A stretch of DNA of 22,068 nt from a virus: the IMG/VR virus record IMGVR_UViG_3300024264_001434, positions 1 to 22,068 of that record; one strand, 5' to 3'. The notes beneath the pieces are model-generated. The model was not told the DNA's origin. It made no database searches and was given only the letters and a program-made list of their open reading frames with translations. Both the position numbers and the translations under genes were made by a program. Positions 7,355 through 13,400 of the stretch are shown one piece after another; the first letter of the stretch is position 1; every line of letters begins with the position of its first letter.

Positions 7355-7547
7355 TAATAGCATCTTCCTTCTTTGTTACTGACCATGCACCATGATCAAG
7401 TTCTTCCCATAACAAAGTGTCACCTTCGTCCCAGCCAACTTGATTAAGACTTTCAGGGGGTAACTCTAAAAAGAGTTCTTTTGTTTTTCCATTTTCTCTT
7501 ACTTGAACGATCCAACTATTCGGACCTGTTTTCTTAGGATAAGTCAT
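7341..7547 (-). CDS. small AbrB-like protein
   Basis: A 68-residue protein (MTYPKKTGPNSW...). The part 'LPPESLNQVGWDEGDTLLWEELDHGAWSVTKK' resembles the second half of the AbrB/MazE swapped-hairpin fold (L-x(4)-GW-x-EGD-x-L). The usual basic DNA-contact residues at the start are not obvious. It could be a DNA-binding regulator or merely share the fold. GGAG lies 4-5 bases before the ATG at 7547; an ATG at 7550 is too close to it. It overlaps the next gene by 14 bases. Confidence 0.6.
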   Translation of the reverse strand: MTYPKKTGPNSWIVQVRENGKTKELFLELPPESLNQVGWDEGDTLLWEELDHGAWSVTKKEDAINDEN

Positions 7548-7561
7548 CATCTCTCCTCTGA

Positions 7562-8125
7562 CTAAAGTATTTCGTCTGCAAGACCAAGGTCAACCATCTG
7601 TTTAGCAGTATAATATTGGTCCGATGGATTTTTAATAAATTTTGTACGAACCTCTTGCATTGACATTCCTGTTGCTTCTCTCAATATATTTAAGCATCTT
7701 AGTTCACAGTTTTGATTTTCTTTCATCTGTGCTCTCATGTCATGCATCTTAGCATCTAAACTATCACTGTGTTGATGATTCATACAACCTGTATTCCTAC
7801 CAATCCAACGATATCCTTTTGTACCACTAGTAAAAATTAAAAAACCTGCACTCATAACAGCACCAATACCTACTGTGCTAATATTGTGATAACTGTTCTT
7901 CATTATATCAATTAAAGCAAACATCTCATATAGGTCTCCGCCTACAGTATTAACATAGAGTTCAAGTGTGCGTTTGGGTTTTTTCTGTAAGTTTGCTGAC
8001 AATATCCATTTAATTGTTTCACCTACATTTTCGCTTGTGATTTCTCCGTTTAGATAGTGTATGTCGTTATCTAGTAACGATCTATCTACGGCATCTGAAC
8101 TATTCCAATTATCGTATTTAGGCAT
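7562..8125 (-). CDS. divergent ClpP-like protease
   Basis: A 187-residue ClpP/crotonase-fold protein with an apparently intact triad: Ser92 in GAVMSAGF, His117 in CMNHQHS and Asp169 in NPSDQYYTAKQ. The 'NTVGGDLYEMFALIDIM' loop (59-75) corresponds to the ClpP glycine loop. It differs strongly from the ClpP at 1721-2314, so it is not a recent duplicate; T4-like marine phages are known to carry ClpP-like genes. The ATG has no ribosome-binding site, and the -10 of the promoter at 8132-8160 ends 6 bases before it, which suggests a leaderless message. Function may be virion-related or host-directed. Confidence 0.85.
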   Translation of the reverse strand: MPKYDNWNSSDAVDRSLLDNDIHYLNGEITSENVGETIKWILSANLQKKPKRTLELYVNTVGGDLYEMFALIDIMKNSYHNISTVGIGAVMSAGFLIFTSGTKGYRWIGRNTGCMNHQHSDSLDAKMHDMRAQMKENQNCELRCLNILREATGMSMQEVRTKFIKNPSDQYYTAKQMVDLGLADEIL

Positions 8126-8131
8126 AATTAT

Positions 8132-8160
8132 AATATACGTATATTTAGTTTAAAAGTCAA
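8132..8160 (-). promoter_or_regulatory. sigma70-type promoter TTGACT-17-TATATT
   Basis: Minus strand TTGACT (8160-8155), 17 bases, TATATT (8137-8132). The -10 is only 6 bases from the ATG at 8125. A CTAAATA late-type motif (8142-8148) also lies inside the spacer. Confidence 0.72.
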
Positions 8161-8292
8161 CATCTTTATTGTCCAAGTACGGCCCCCATCCCGCCTACTC
8201 AGTGATCTGGCTCATTATGAACACGGAGTACCTACCAAACTACGCTCACGGATCCCCAGATCTTTCCTTATGTGTAGCATTATGCTACGAAT
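8161..8292 (-). other. structured spacer after tRNA-Arg, possible ncRNA
   Basis: 132 bases with no convincing ORF, transcribed after tRNA-Arg. Directly behind the CCA is a hairpin (GTAGC/GCTAC, 8276-8290). A 7-bp inverted repeat GATCTGG/CCAGATC encloses 45 bases that include tRNA-like wording (GTAGTTTGGTAGG, TTCATAA), but no T arm is present. It is more GC-rich than its surroundings. It shares the ordered blocks TGAGCC, AGATCA and AGGCGGGA with the spacer at 20857-20949. It may be an RNA element or a decayed tRNA; it fits no family I know. Confidence 0.35.
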
Positions 8293-8368
8293 TGGCCTGC
8301 TCGGCAGGATTCGAACCTGCGACCTACTGCTTAGAAGGCAGTTGTTCTATCCACTGAACTACGAGCAG
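8293..8368 (-). tRNA. tRNA-Arg (anticodon TCT)
   Basis: A 76-base tRNA: acceptor CTGCTCG/CGAGCAG, G73, CCA encoded. Anticodon stem ACTGC/GCAGT with loop CTTCTAA gives TCT, reading AGA/AGG. T arm GCAGG-TTCGAAT-CCTGC. The acceptor stem is identical to that of the tRNA-Arg at 21464-21540. Confidence 0.95.
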
Positions 8369-8373
8369 AAACT

Positions 8374-8634
8374 TCAGTTATACTCCCTATAGTTCTTGAT
8401 AGCCCATTTTTCAACAACAGGTAAACCAAATTCATCTTCGTCTACTGCAATATAAGCCACAGTCTTTTTAACTGTACCATAACGGTATCCTTGACCAACT
8501 ATATCGCCTACCCAGATCTTGTGTGGGAAGTCGCACCATGTATCGCGATCATTTAGTGAAAATTCAAAATGGTTGCCCACTTCCTTTTCAACAAATGCTC
8601 CAATTGGGTCTTTAGTGTGAGTCCAGTAAGCCAT
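8374..8634 (-). CDS. small soluble protein, unknown
   Basis: An 86-residue protein (MAYWTHTKDPIGAFVEKE...). It is aromatic-rich and mixed in character, with a part 'IWVGDIVGQGYRYGTVKKTVAYIAVDEDEFG' (about 40-70) that looks like a small beta barrel. A strong ribosome-binding site (AGGAGG, 5 bases before ATG) and its own sigma70-type promoter (8671-8699) support expression. It is followed by tRNA-Arg after 5 bases. Family unknown. Confidence 0.75.
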   Translation of the reverse strand: MAYWTHTKDPIGAFVEKEVGNHFEFSLNDRDTWCDFPHKIWVGDIVGQGYRYGTVKKTVAYIAVDEDEFGLPVVEKWAIKNYREYN

Positions 8635-8670
8635 GTAGGCCTCCTATTGCTGTTTTCTAACTATGTACTT

Positions 8671-8699
8671 ATAATAACACCACCCTATATAGAAGTCAA
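8671..8699 (-). promoter_or_regulatory. sigma70-type promoter TTGACT-17-TATTAT
   Basis: Minus strand TTGACT (8699-8694), 17 bases, TATTAT (8676-8671). It reads the 86-residue gene and tRNA-Arg. It diverges from the plus-strand late-type motif at 8742. Confidence 0.78.
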
Positions 8700-8741
8700 C
8701 CACTAATTGCAATTATGTACTAATATTTTTCCAATTAAGCG

Positions 8742-8748
8742 ATAAATA
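8742..8748 (+). promoter_or_regulatory. late-type promoter motif ATAAATA (plus strand)
   Basis: GATAAATAT on the plus strand, 25 bases before the ATG at 8774. Here a normal leader with GAGG is present, unlike the leaderless cases. It would drive the four plus-strand genes to 9846. Confidence 0.6.
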
Positions 8749-8773
8749 TCTACATCGAAGCGAGGATGTGTAC

Positions 8774-9052
8774 ATGGATTTTTTAGCGTTTGTTGGCGAA
8801 GTTGGTTTCCCTATTGCAGGAGCAATAGCCGCGGGATCCTTTGTCTTCTTAACGTTAAAATTTATCCTAGCATCAGTAACAGGGTCAGTACAAGGTATCA
8901 AAGGTATTATTGGTGCATTAGATAATCGTGTTCAAACTATGAACAACGACCTTGTTAAAATAGATGCATTATTAAGTTATGTATTAAGTATTAGACCAAA
9001 CGTTGATCGTATTGCGGCCAACGAAGGAAAAGAGGACGCTCGGCGTGATTAA
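8774..9052 (+). CDS. small membrane protein, paralogue 1
   Basis: A 92-residue protein starting MDFLAFVGEVGFPIAG. It has one N-terminal membrane segment (about residues 10-35) followed by a helical part 'ALDNRVQTMNNDLVKIDALLSYVL' likely to be a coiled coil. The layout (short GFPI-containing membrane anchor plus coiled coil) resembles the YvrJ and BhlA-type holin-like small proteins, a resemblance of pattern only. GAGG is 8 bases before the ATG at 8774; an upstream GTG at 8768 is less likely. The next gene is a paralogue. Confidence 0.75.
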   Translation: MDFLAFVGEVGFPIAGAIAAGSFVFLTLKFILASVTGSVQGIKGIIGALDNRVQTMNNDLVKIDALLSYVLSIRPNVDRIAANEGKEDARRD

Positions 9053-9058
9053 AACAAG

Positions 9059-9388
9059 ATGACAACAGAATTAGCAAATGCAATTAAAGACTTTGGGTTT
9101 CCGATTGTTGCCGCTATGGGGTTAGGTTATTTTGTTTATTATGTATGGAAGTGGGTAACCACTGAAATTAAACCTGTGTTAGGTGAAGCACAATCTACAC
9201 TTATAAAATTAGTCGATCGTGTTAGAATGTTAGATAATGATATGATTAGACTGAACACCAAACTATCGATGGTGTTAGAATACAAAGATGAGATAGAACA
9301 AGCCTCTGGGCAAAAACTAGACATAGACGATATTCTAACTAGAAACAAAAGTTTTTCTGAAGGATTTGATAGTACAGGGAAAAAATAA
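9059..9388 (+). CDS. small membrane protein, paralogue 2
   Basis: A 109-residue protein that aligns with its upstream neighbour: shared GFPI, a glycine-rich membrane segment (about 13-35), then LVDRVRMLDNDMIRLNTKLSMVL matching LDNRVQTMNNDLVKIDALLSYVL. The C-terminal extension is polar (DIDDILTRNKSFSEGF). A tandem duplication is the simplest explanation. It may form hetero-oligomers with its paralogue in the inner membrane. The ribosome-binding site is weak, so translation may be coupled to the gene 6 bases upstream. Confidence 0.75.
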   Translation: MTTELANAIKDFGFPIVAAMGLGYFVYYVWKWVTTEIKPVLGEAQSTLIKLVDRVRMLDNDMIRLNTKLSMVLEYKDEIEQASGQKLDIDDILTRNKSFSEGFDSTGKK

Positions 9389-9493
9389 ATGTCTGAAGAA
9401 CAAAGAAACTATTTTGCTTTGACTAAGTATGTACTGATAGGATTAATATTCAGTATTGCAGTTGGAGTTGTAGTTTCTCATATATGTTATTAA
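9389..9493 (+). CDS. 34-residue membrane peptide
   Basis: A short ORF (MSEEQRNYFALTKYVLIG... ending VSHICY) with one hydrophobic segment (about residues 13-31). Its ATG directly follows the TAA of the previous gene, and its last 10 bases overlap the start of the next gene. This tight fit within a four-gene plus-strand operon is the evidence that it is real. Function unknown. Confidence 0.6.
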   Translation: MSEEQRNYFALTKYVLIGLIFSIAVGVVVSHICY

Positions 9494-9846
9494 CATTTTT
9501 ATTTTTACTTTTTGCTAAACACGCAATTTGTGATCTAGCAATTCAACGACTATTACAGTCAAACAAAGAAAAGTATTTTAATCAACAAGCACATATTCAC
9601 TACTTACATCACGGCTTAGGCAGTTTGTTTGCAGGACTTGTTATTGATATTAAGTTCGCTTTTGTAATTTTTGTTTTAGACTATCTAATTCACTGGCACG
9701 TTGATTATTGTAAGACCCTTGTTCGTAAGTATTATGATCTGAAGGAAAAGGATTTGCAGTTTTGGGTATTGCAGTCTGCGGACCAGATGCTACACTATTT
9801 GACGTATATCCTATTTGCTGTTTTAGTTCTGCAATTCTACGCTTAA
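9484..9846 (+). CDS. DUF3307-type integral membrane protein
   Basis: A 120-residue protein with four hydrophobic segments. The spaced polar residues in the membrane regions match the DUF3307 pattern: KHAICDLAIQ near the start, HYLHHGLGSLF (about 39-49), LDYLIHWHVDYCK (about 66-78) and SADQMLHYLTYI near the end. The repeated His and Asp could bind metal, but the biochemical role of DUF3307 is not known to me. It starts inside the 34-residue peptide gene and ends 23 bases before the convergent cyclase gene. Confidence 0.8.
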   Translation: MLLTFLFLLFAKHAICDLAIQRLLQSNKEKYFNQQAHIHYLHHGLGSLFAGLVIDIKFAFVIFVLDYLIHWHVDYCKTLVRKYYDLKEKDLQFWVLQSADQMLHYLTYILFAVLVLQFYA

Positions 9847-9869
9847 TTTGTATTACACGATATTCTATA

Positions 9870-11921
9870 TCACTTACCTGTTGCAATAAAAACTCCATTC
9901 CAATCTTTTGGTAAGTCTTGTGTTTGCTGGAATTCACAACGTTCAATCCACATCTTATAATATCCTTCCATCTTACCATCAAAGTGTCGCATTAAATTAT
10001 TGCAAAGTTTAATTGCTTCTTTAAAGTTTTGGTTTCTATATTCGTTATGCATACGAACATGCATCTCTTGACTTTTTGTTATTGCAGGTGTAACTTCAAT
10101 ATTTAATACTGTGTATATTGCAAGTCCAACACTTTTACCTTTAACTTGTAGATCATCTACTTTGAGATAGAAGAAGTCGTCTTTTGTTGCTTCATATGTT
10201 GCTTCTCCAACAAGTAGTAGACATCCGTACTCTTTACATTTACTTTCAATACGAGCGGCTGTACTGACTGAGTCTCCAAGGACATCGTAACTGTGTCTTT
10301 GTGTACTGCCCATTTCGCCAAGATAACCAAGACCAGTATTAATGCCGGCACCCATACCAACAGGTGGCCTGCCTTCGCTAGTAATTTTTTCATTAAACTT
10401 CTCCACTGCGGTTAACATTTTTAATCCTGTTTGGATTGCACTCTTAGGATGATGCGGATCGTCTAGTGGTGCACCGTGAATGTGCATACTTGCATCACCA
10501 ATATATTTAATAACCATACCATCTGCATCTAGTATAGGTTGCGTAATTGCATCCATATAACTATTCATAATTTTAGTTAGGCCTTTTACATCATCTCCAA
10601 AACTTTCACCTAATGGTGTAAATCCTCTTAGATCGGAGAAGCAAATTGAAACTTCTTTTTTCATACCATCTTTAATCAGTGCAGGGTTCTCTTGTAGCAT
10701 ACGTACTACTGTAGGTGACGCATATCCTGCGAACTGTTTCTTGATTGCTTGTTTCTCAAAAAACTCAACTACAAATCGATTAAACGTTGCATGAAACCCT
10801 GTAATAACAGTTACAAGTACAAACCAACTCCAATCCCACAGCATTAAATGCTTCGTAAACGCAATATAAGCACCGTACACTGGCGTTATAGAAGTAACGA
10901 GTATCATTGCCCCAACGGCCCAGTAAGGAGCACGTACGGCTACTAATATTAACAGTAAGCCACCTACGATTGTTGCTATCCATTCTACAAAGGTAGCATA
11001 ATCAAAACGTACAATAGTGTCTCCATTTATAATAGTTTGGAGGCTAGTAGCAATAGGCATATGTCCAAATTGTTCTCCACGTGGAGTGGCTATTACATTG
11101 GCTAACCCTTCTGCTGTAATTCCTACAATTACTGTTTTGCCTGCTAACATACTATAGTCATCTTGTGAAGCACTAACAGTTTCAAATTCTTTATTATAAC
11201 GTAACCATATTCTACCATATTGATCAGTTTTAATTGTTGCATATTTTGGAACACGCATTGCAGTGATTCCACCTTGTTGTGTTTTAACTTGATAACTTGG
11301 ATCACCAACAGCAACACGAATAGTTTCCATAGCAACACTAGGATATGTTTCGTCACCAACTCTCATTATAAGAGGCACACGTCTTACAACACCATCTATT
11401 TCTGGTACAGTCGATATTACTCCAACACCGTCTGCATTTAATCCTAATAATTCAATTGGACCTAACATACCCGGCCATTCAAACAACCAAGGCATAGGAT
11501 CGCCTATTTTAGCAACACCTCTTGGTACTGCGTTTTTATTAACACCTTGTGTTGTTCCTGTTTGAGCAATAACTACTCCATTACCTGCTAATGCTTCAGC
11601 AAGTTCTATATCTCCGCCTAGTCTATCTTCTTCAGAAAATAGTATAGGCATTACAATAATGCCAGCACCGTTTTCACGTAACTTCCAAATTATATCTGCA
11701 AGGGTTTTTCTGTTCCACGGCCACTGTCCGTATTTCTCAATTGACTTTTCGTCTATTTCTAAAATAGCAACATCTTGTGATACAGTAGGAATATCATACT
11801 GTTGTATAATATCAAAACTTTTTAATCGTAGTGTTTCTTTAACATAAGGATCAGAAAATCCTATAAAAGAAAGTACTGCTAAAGTAACTAAAGCAGTTGC
11901 CCAATGTGTGATATATTTCAT
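9870..11921 (-). CDS. CHASE2-domain class III adenylate cyclase-like protein
   Basis: A 683-residue membrane signalling protein. Order: N-terminal membrane helix (about 6-24); extracytoplasmic CHASE2 sensor (about 30-300; 'AILEIDEKSIEKYGQWPWNR' at 52-71 is diagnostic); two or three membrane helices (about 311-378); class III cyclase domain (about 420-610). Five of six expected catalytic residues are present: metal Asp430 and Asp476, Lys472, Asp546 (adenine choice) and Arg557. The transition-state Asn is Ser553 in VSTAAR. It would make cAMP in the infected cell in response to an envelope signal, if active. ATAAATA lies 5 bases before the ATG. It converges with the DUF3307 gene. Confidence 0.92.
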   Translation of the reverse strand: MKYITHWATALVTLAVLSFIGFSDPYVKETLRLKSFDIIQQYDIPTVSQDVAILEIDEKSIEKYGQWPWNRKTLADIIWKLRENGAGIIVMPILFSEEDRLGGDIELAEALAGNGVVIAQTGTTQGVNKNAVPRGVAKIGDPMPWLFEWPGMLGPIELLGLNADGVGVISTVPEIDGVVRRVPLIMRVGDETYPSVAMETIRVAVGDPSYQVKTQQGGITAMRVPKYATIKTDQYGRIWLRYNKEFETVSASQDDYSMLAGKTVIVGITAEGLANVIATPRGEQFGHMPIATSLQTIINGDTIVRFDYATFVEWIATIVGGLLLILVAVRAPYWAVGAMILVTSITPVYGAYIAFTKHLMLWDWSWFVLVTVITGFHATFNRFVVEFFEKQAIKKQFAGYASPTVVRMLQENPALIKDGMKKEVSICFSDLRGFTPLGESFGDDVKGLTKIMNSYMDAITQPILDADGMVIKYIGDASMHIHGAPLDDPHHPKSAIQTGLKMLTAVEKFNEKITSEGRPPVGMGAGINTGLGYLGEMGSTQRHSYDVLGDSVSTAARIESKCKEYGCLLLVGEATYEATKDDFFYLKVDDLQVKGKSVGLAIYTVLNIEVTPAITKSQEMHVRMHNEYRNQNFKEAIKLCNNLMRHFDGKMEGYYKMWIERCEFQQTQDLPKDWNGVFIATGK

Positions 11922-11926
11922 ATTTG

Positions 11927-11933
11927 TATTTAT
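11927..11933 (-). promoter_or_regulatory. late-type promoter motif ATAAATA
   Basis: AATAAATA on the minus strand followed by 5 bases (CAAAT) and the cyclase ATG at 11921. No ribosome-binding site is possible between them. Confidence 0.6.
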
Positions 11934-11944
11934 TTGCGTTTAAG

Positions 11945-12163
11945 TTAGTGGTCGTATATGTTAGGACCGTCTTGTACTTTTACAGGCTTACAATAAGCAG
12001 TTACTCTGTGTTCTTTAGGTACTAGATAAGAGTATGAATAGTTTCCGTATTGTCTTGGTATGCGTTTAGCATAGTATTGACATACATCTATACTCCTAAA
12101 ATACATAGGAGATGGTTGCTGTACATCTGCTATTAACACAATTAACATAAAGGCATGTATCAA
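11945..12163 (-). CDS. small secreted protein, unknown
   Basis: About 72 residues. The N-terminus MIHAFMLIVLIADVQQPSPMYF looks like a short signal peptide or anchor, and the rest has two Cys (VCQYY, AYCKPV) and many Tyr. The start used is TTG, which overlaps the upstream TGA stop (TTGA) with GGA about 10 bases upstream. An ATG five codons in would remove part of the hydrophobic segment and has no ribosome site. Start uncertain, family unknown. Confidence 0.6.
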   Translation of the reverse strand: MIHAFMLIVLIADVQQPSPMYFRSIDVCQYYAKRIPRQYGNYSYSYLVPKEHRVTAYCKPVKVQDGPNIYDH

Positions 12164-12453
12164 CGTACTAATTTCCTATCAATACTTGGGCGTCTAATTA
12201 CTGGCTTCTTAGATACTTCTTCTTTTATAGTTGGTTCTTTTGGTTTCTTTGCTTCTGCTCTAAGTTTAATTACTTCTCTTTGCTCAAGTTGTGCTTTGAA
12301 CATTTCTCTTACTTGAGGAGCATTATTAGTTGCACTTAAAAATTGTAATATACCACTCCAACTATTGCCTTTAAACACAATATACCCGTCTTTGTATAAT
12401 ATGCTTTTGTTGTCTAAATTTCTAAACAAAAAGTTGTCATACTGATAATCCAA
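12160..12453 (-). CDS. small basic protein, unknown
   Basis: A 97-residue protein (MDYQYDNFLF...). The N-terminal half holds aromatic and beta-like sequence; the C-terminal half is strongly charged and basic (RAEAKKPKEPTIKEEVSKK) and probably disordered. The start is TTG immediately after the upstream TAG, with AAAGGA 9 bases before it; there is no in-frame ATG nearby. Its stop overlaps the next TTG start. Family unknown. Confidence 0.68.
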   Translation of the reverse strand: MDYQYDNFLFRNLDNKSILYKDGYIVFKGNSWSGILQFLSATNNAPQVREMFKAQLEQREVIKLRAEAKKPKEPTIKEEVSKKPVIRRPSIDRKLVR

Positions 12454-12936
12454 CTACATCATTCCTTTTGCCTTTGCTATAAAATAAATTATACTACCTA
12501 TCATTATAAACGATAATCCTAGTAATGCTGTAATTGCAATACCATTAATCATTGCCTGTCGTGCTTCTGCTTGTTTATAAACTTCACGTTCACGCTGGGC
12601 TCTAATTTTACGTTGCATATCTTTTAGTTCATCCCATGTACCAAAACCAAAACGCATGTTTAGTATTTGTTGAAGTTCTTTTTCCATCTCCATGATTCTT
12701 TTTTCATGTATTAATAGATTAAGTGCTTCTTCTTCAACTGACCCTGCGGCTAGTAGTTTTTTAAAGATGGGTGGTTTCTTTTGTAGTTGTTGGCCTTTAC
12801 GGAAATCGGATACTGAGGTATACCACTTGCCCATTTGGCCCATTACATTTTCAAAGTCTTGACCTGCACTAACAAACTTCTTAACAGTTTGAAAGGCAGT
12901 AGTTGCCGCCGCGACGGCGGTGAATGGATCTATCAA
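12454..12936 (-). CDS. coiled-coil membrane protein, conserved-phage type
   Basis: A 160-residue protein. It starts with an Ala-rich helix (IDPFTAVAAATTAFQTVKK), has a long charged helical middle (about 65-130, likely coiled coil) and ends with one membrane segment (about 132-155) plus a short basic tail. The style recalls uncharacterised proteins of T4-like marine phages, but I cannot name it. The start is TTG with AAGGGAG 5-10 bases upstream, and an ATAAATA motif lies 22 bases upstream, so this late gene does have a leader. Role unknown. Confidence 0.72.
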   Translation of the reverse strand: MIDPFTAVAAATTAFQTVKKFVSAGQDFENVMGQMGKWYTSVSDFRKGQQLQKKPPIFKKLLAAGSVEEEALNLLIHEKRIMEMEKELQQILNMRFGFGTWDELKDMQRKIRAQREREVYKQAEARQAMINGIAITALLGLSFIMIGSIIYFIAKAKGMM

Positions 12937-12958
12937 CTCGCTCTCCCTTGCTCACTAC

Positions 12959-12965
12959 TATTTAT
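12959..12965 (-). promoter_or_regulatory. late-type promoter motif ATAAATA
   Basis: AATAAATA on the minus strand, 22 bases before the TTG at 12936, with AAGGGAG between. This one predicts a conventional short leader. Confidence 0.55.
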
Positions 12966-12969
12966 TTGT

Positions 12970-13389
12970 TTATGATATATTGCACCAATACTGTTCCGCA
13001 CCAGGCTGAAGTGATTCACACCCTCGTATTAATAATTCTAACATCACAGGAAGATCTTTTGCTATACCTGTTATCATAGCAAGAAAAATAAACAAGAAAA
13101 ATAATATAATAGGACTTAATAAAATTAACCACCAATAGGTTCTAAGTATTCCGTGTCCGTGTTCAAGTCTGTATTCTCTTTTACAAGCAAACCATCGTAC
13201 TACTATTTTGATTATTGATTTGATTCCGCCAACAAACCAATCGCCTATAAAGTGTCTAATGATTCTAACAACAATAAGTATGGGACTTGAAACTACTTCC
13301 CATATTAAAAGCAATGCATCGACACAAAGATCAACAACGTGATCTATGGTCCACCATTCTTTAAAACGTTGCCATCTACTCTTGTTCAT
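12970..13389 (-). CDS. membrane protein, unknown
   Basis: A 139-residue protein with a basic Trp-rich start (MNKSRWQRFKEWW), hydrophobic stretches at about 19-45, 52-68 and 84-110, and a C-terminal part with two Cys (IRGCESL, YWCNIS). Probably inner-membrane. The ATG at 13389 lies 4 bases after an ATAAATA motif that overlaps the TAA of the curlin-repeat gene upstream. It follows the curli-type genes and may belong to the same functional group. Family unknown. Confidence 0.7.
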   Translation of the reverse strand: MNKSRWQRFKEWWTIDHVVDLCVDALLLIWEVVSSPILIVVRIIRHFIGDWFVGGIKSIIKIVVRWFACKREYRLEHGHGILRTYWWLILLSPIILFFLFIFLAMITGIAKDLPVMLELLIRGCESLQPGAEQYWCNIS

Positions 13390-13393
13390 AACG

Positions 13394-13400
13394 TATTTAT
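13394..13400 (-). promoter_or_regulatory. late-type promoter motif ATAAATA
   Basis: TAATAAATA on the minus strand, 4 bases (CGTT) before the ATG at 13389. It overlaps the TAA stop of the gene upstream by one base. Confidence 0.55.

Noticed and set aside
8224-8262. AGATCT and GGATCC close together, as in a cloning polylinker
   Set aside because: The surrounding bases form a long inverted repeat with tRNA-like wording and match a second phage spacer; there is no vector sequence.
8161-8292. A ninth tRNA (Met-like, loop TTCATAA)
   Set aside because: No anticodon stem closes the loop and there is no T arm; only a 59-base closed inverted repeat is present.
9650-9982. 110-residue minus-strand ORF across the convergent DUF3307 and cyclase ends
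   Set aside because: It overlaps both recognised genes in shadow frames and has no ribosome-binding site or family pattern.
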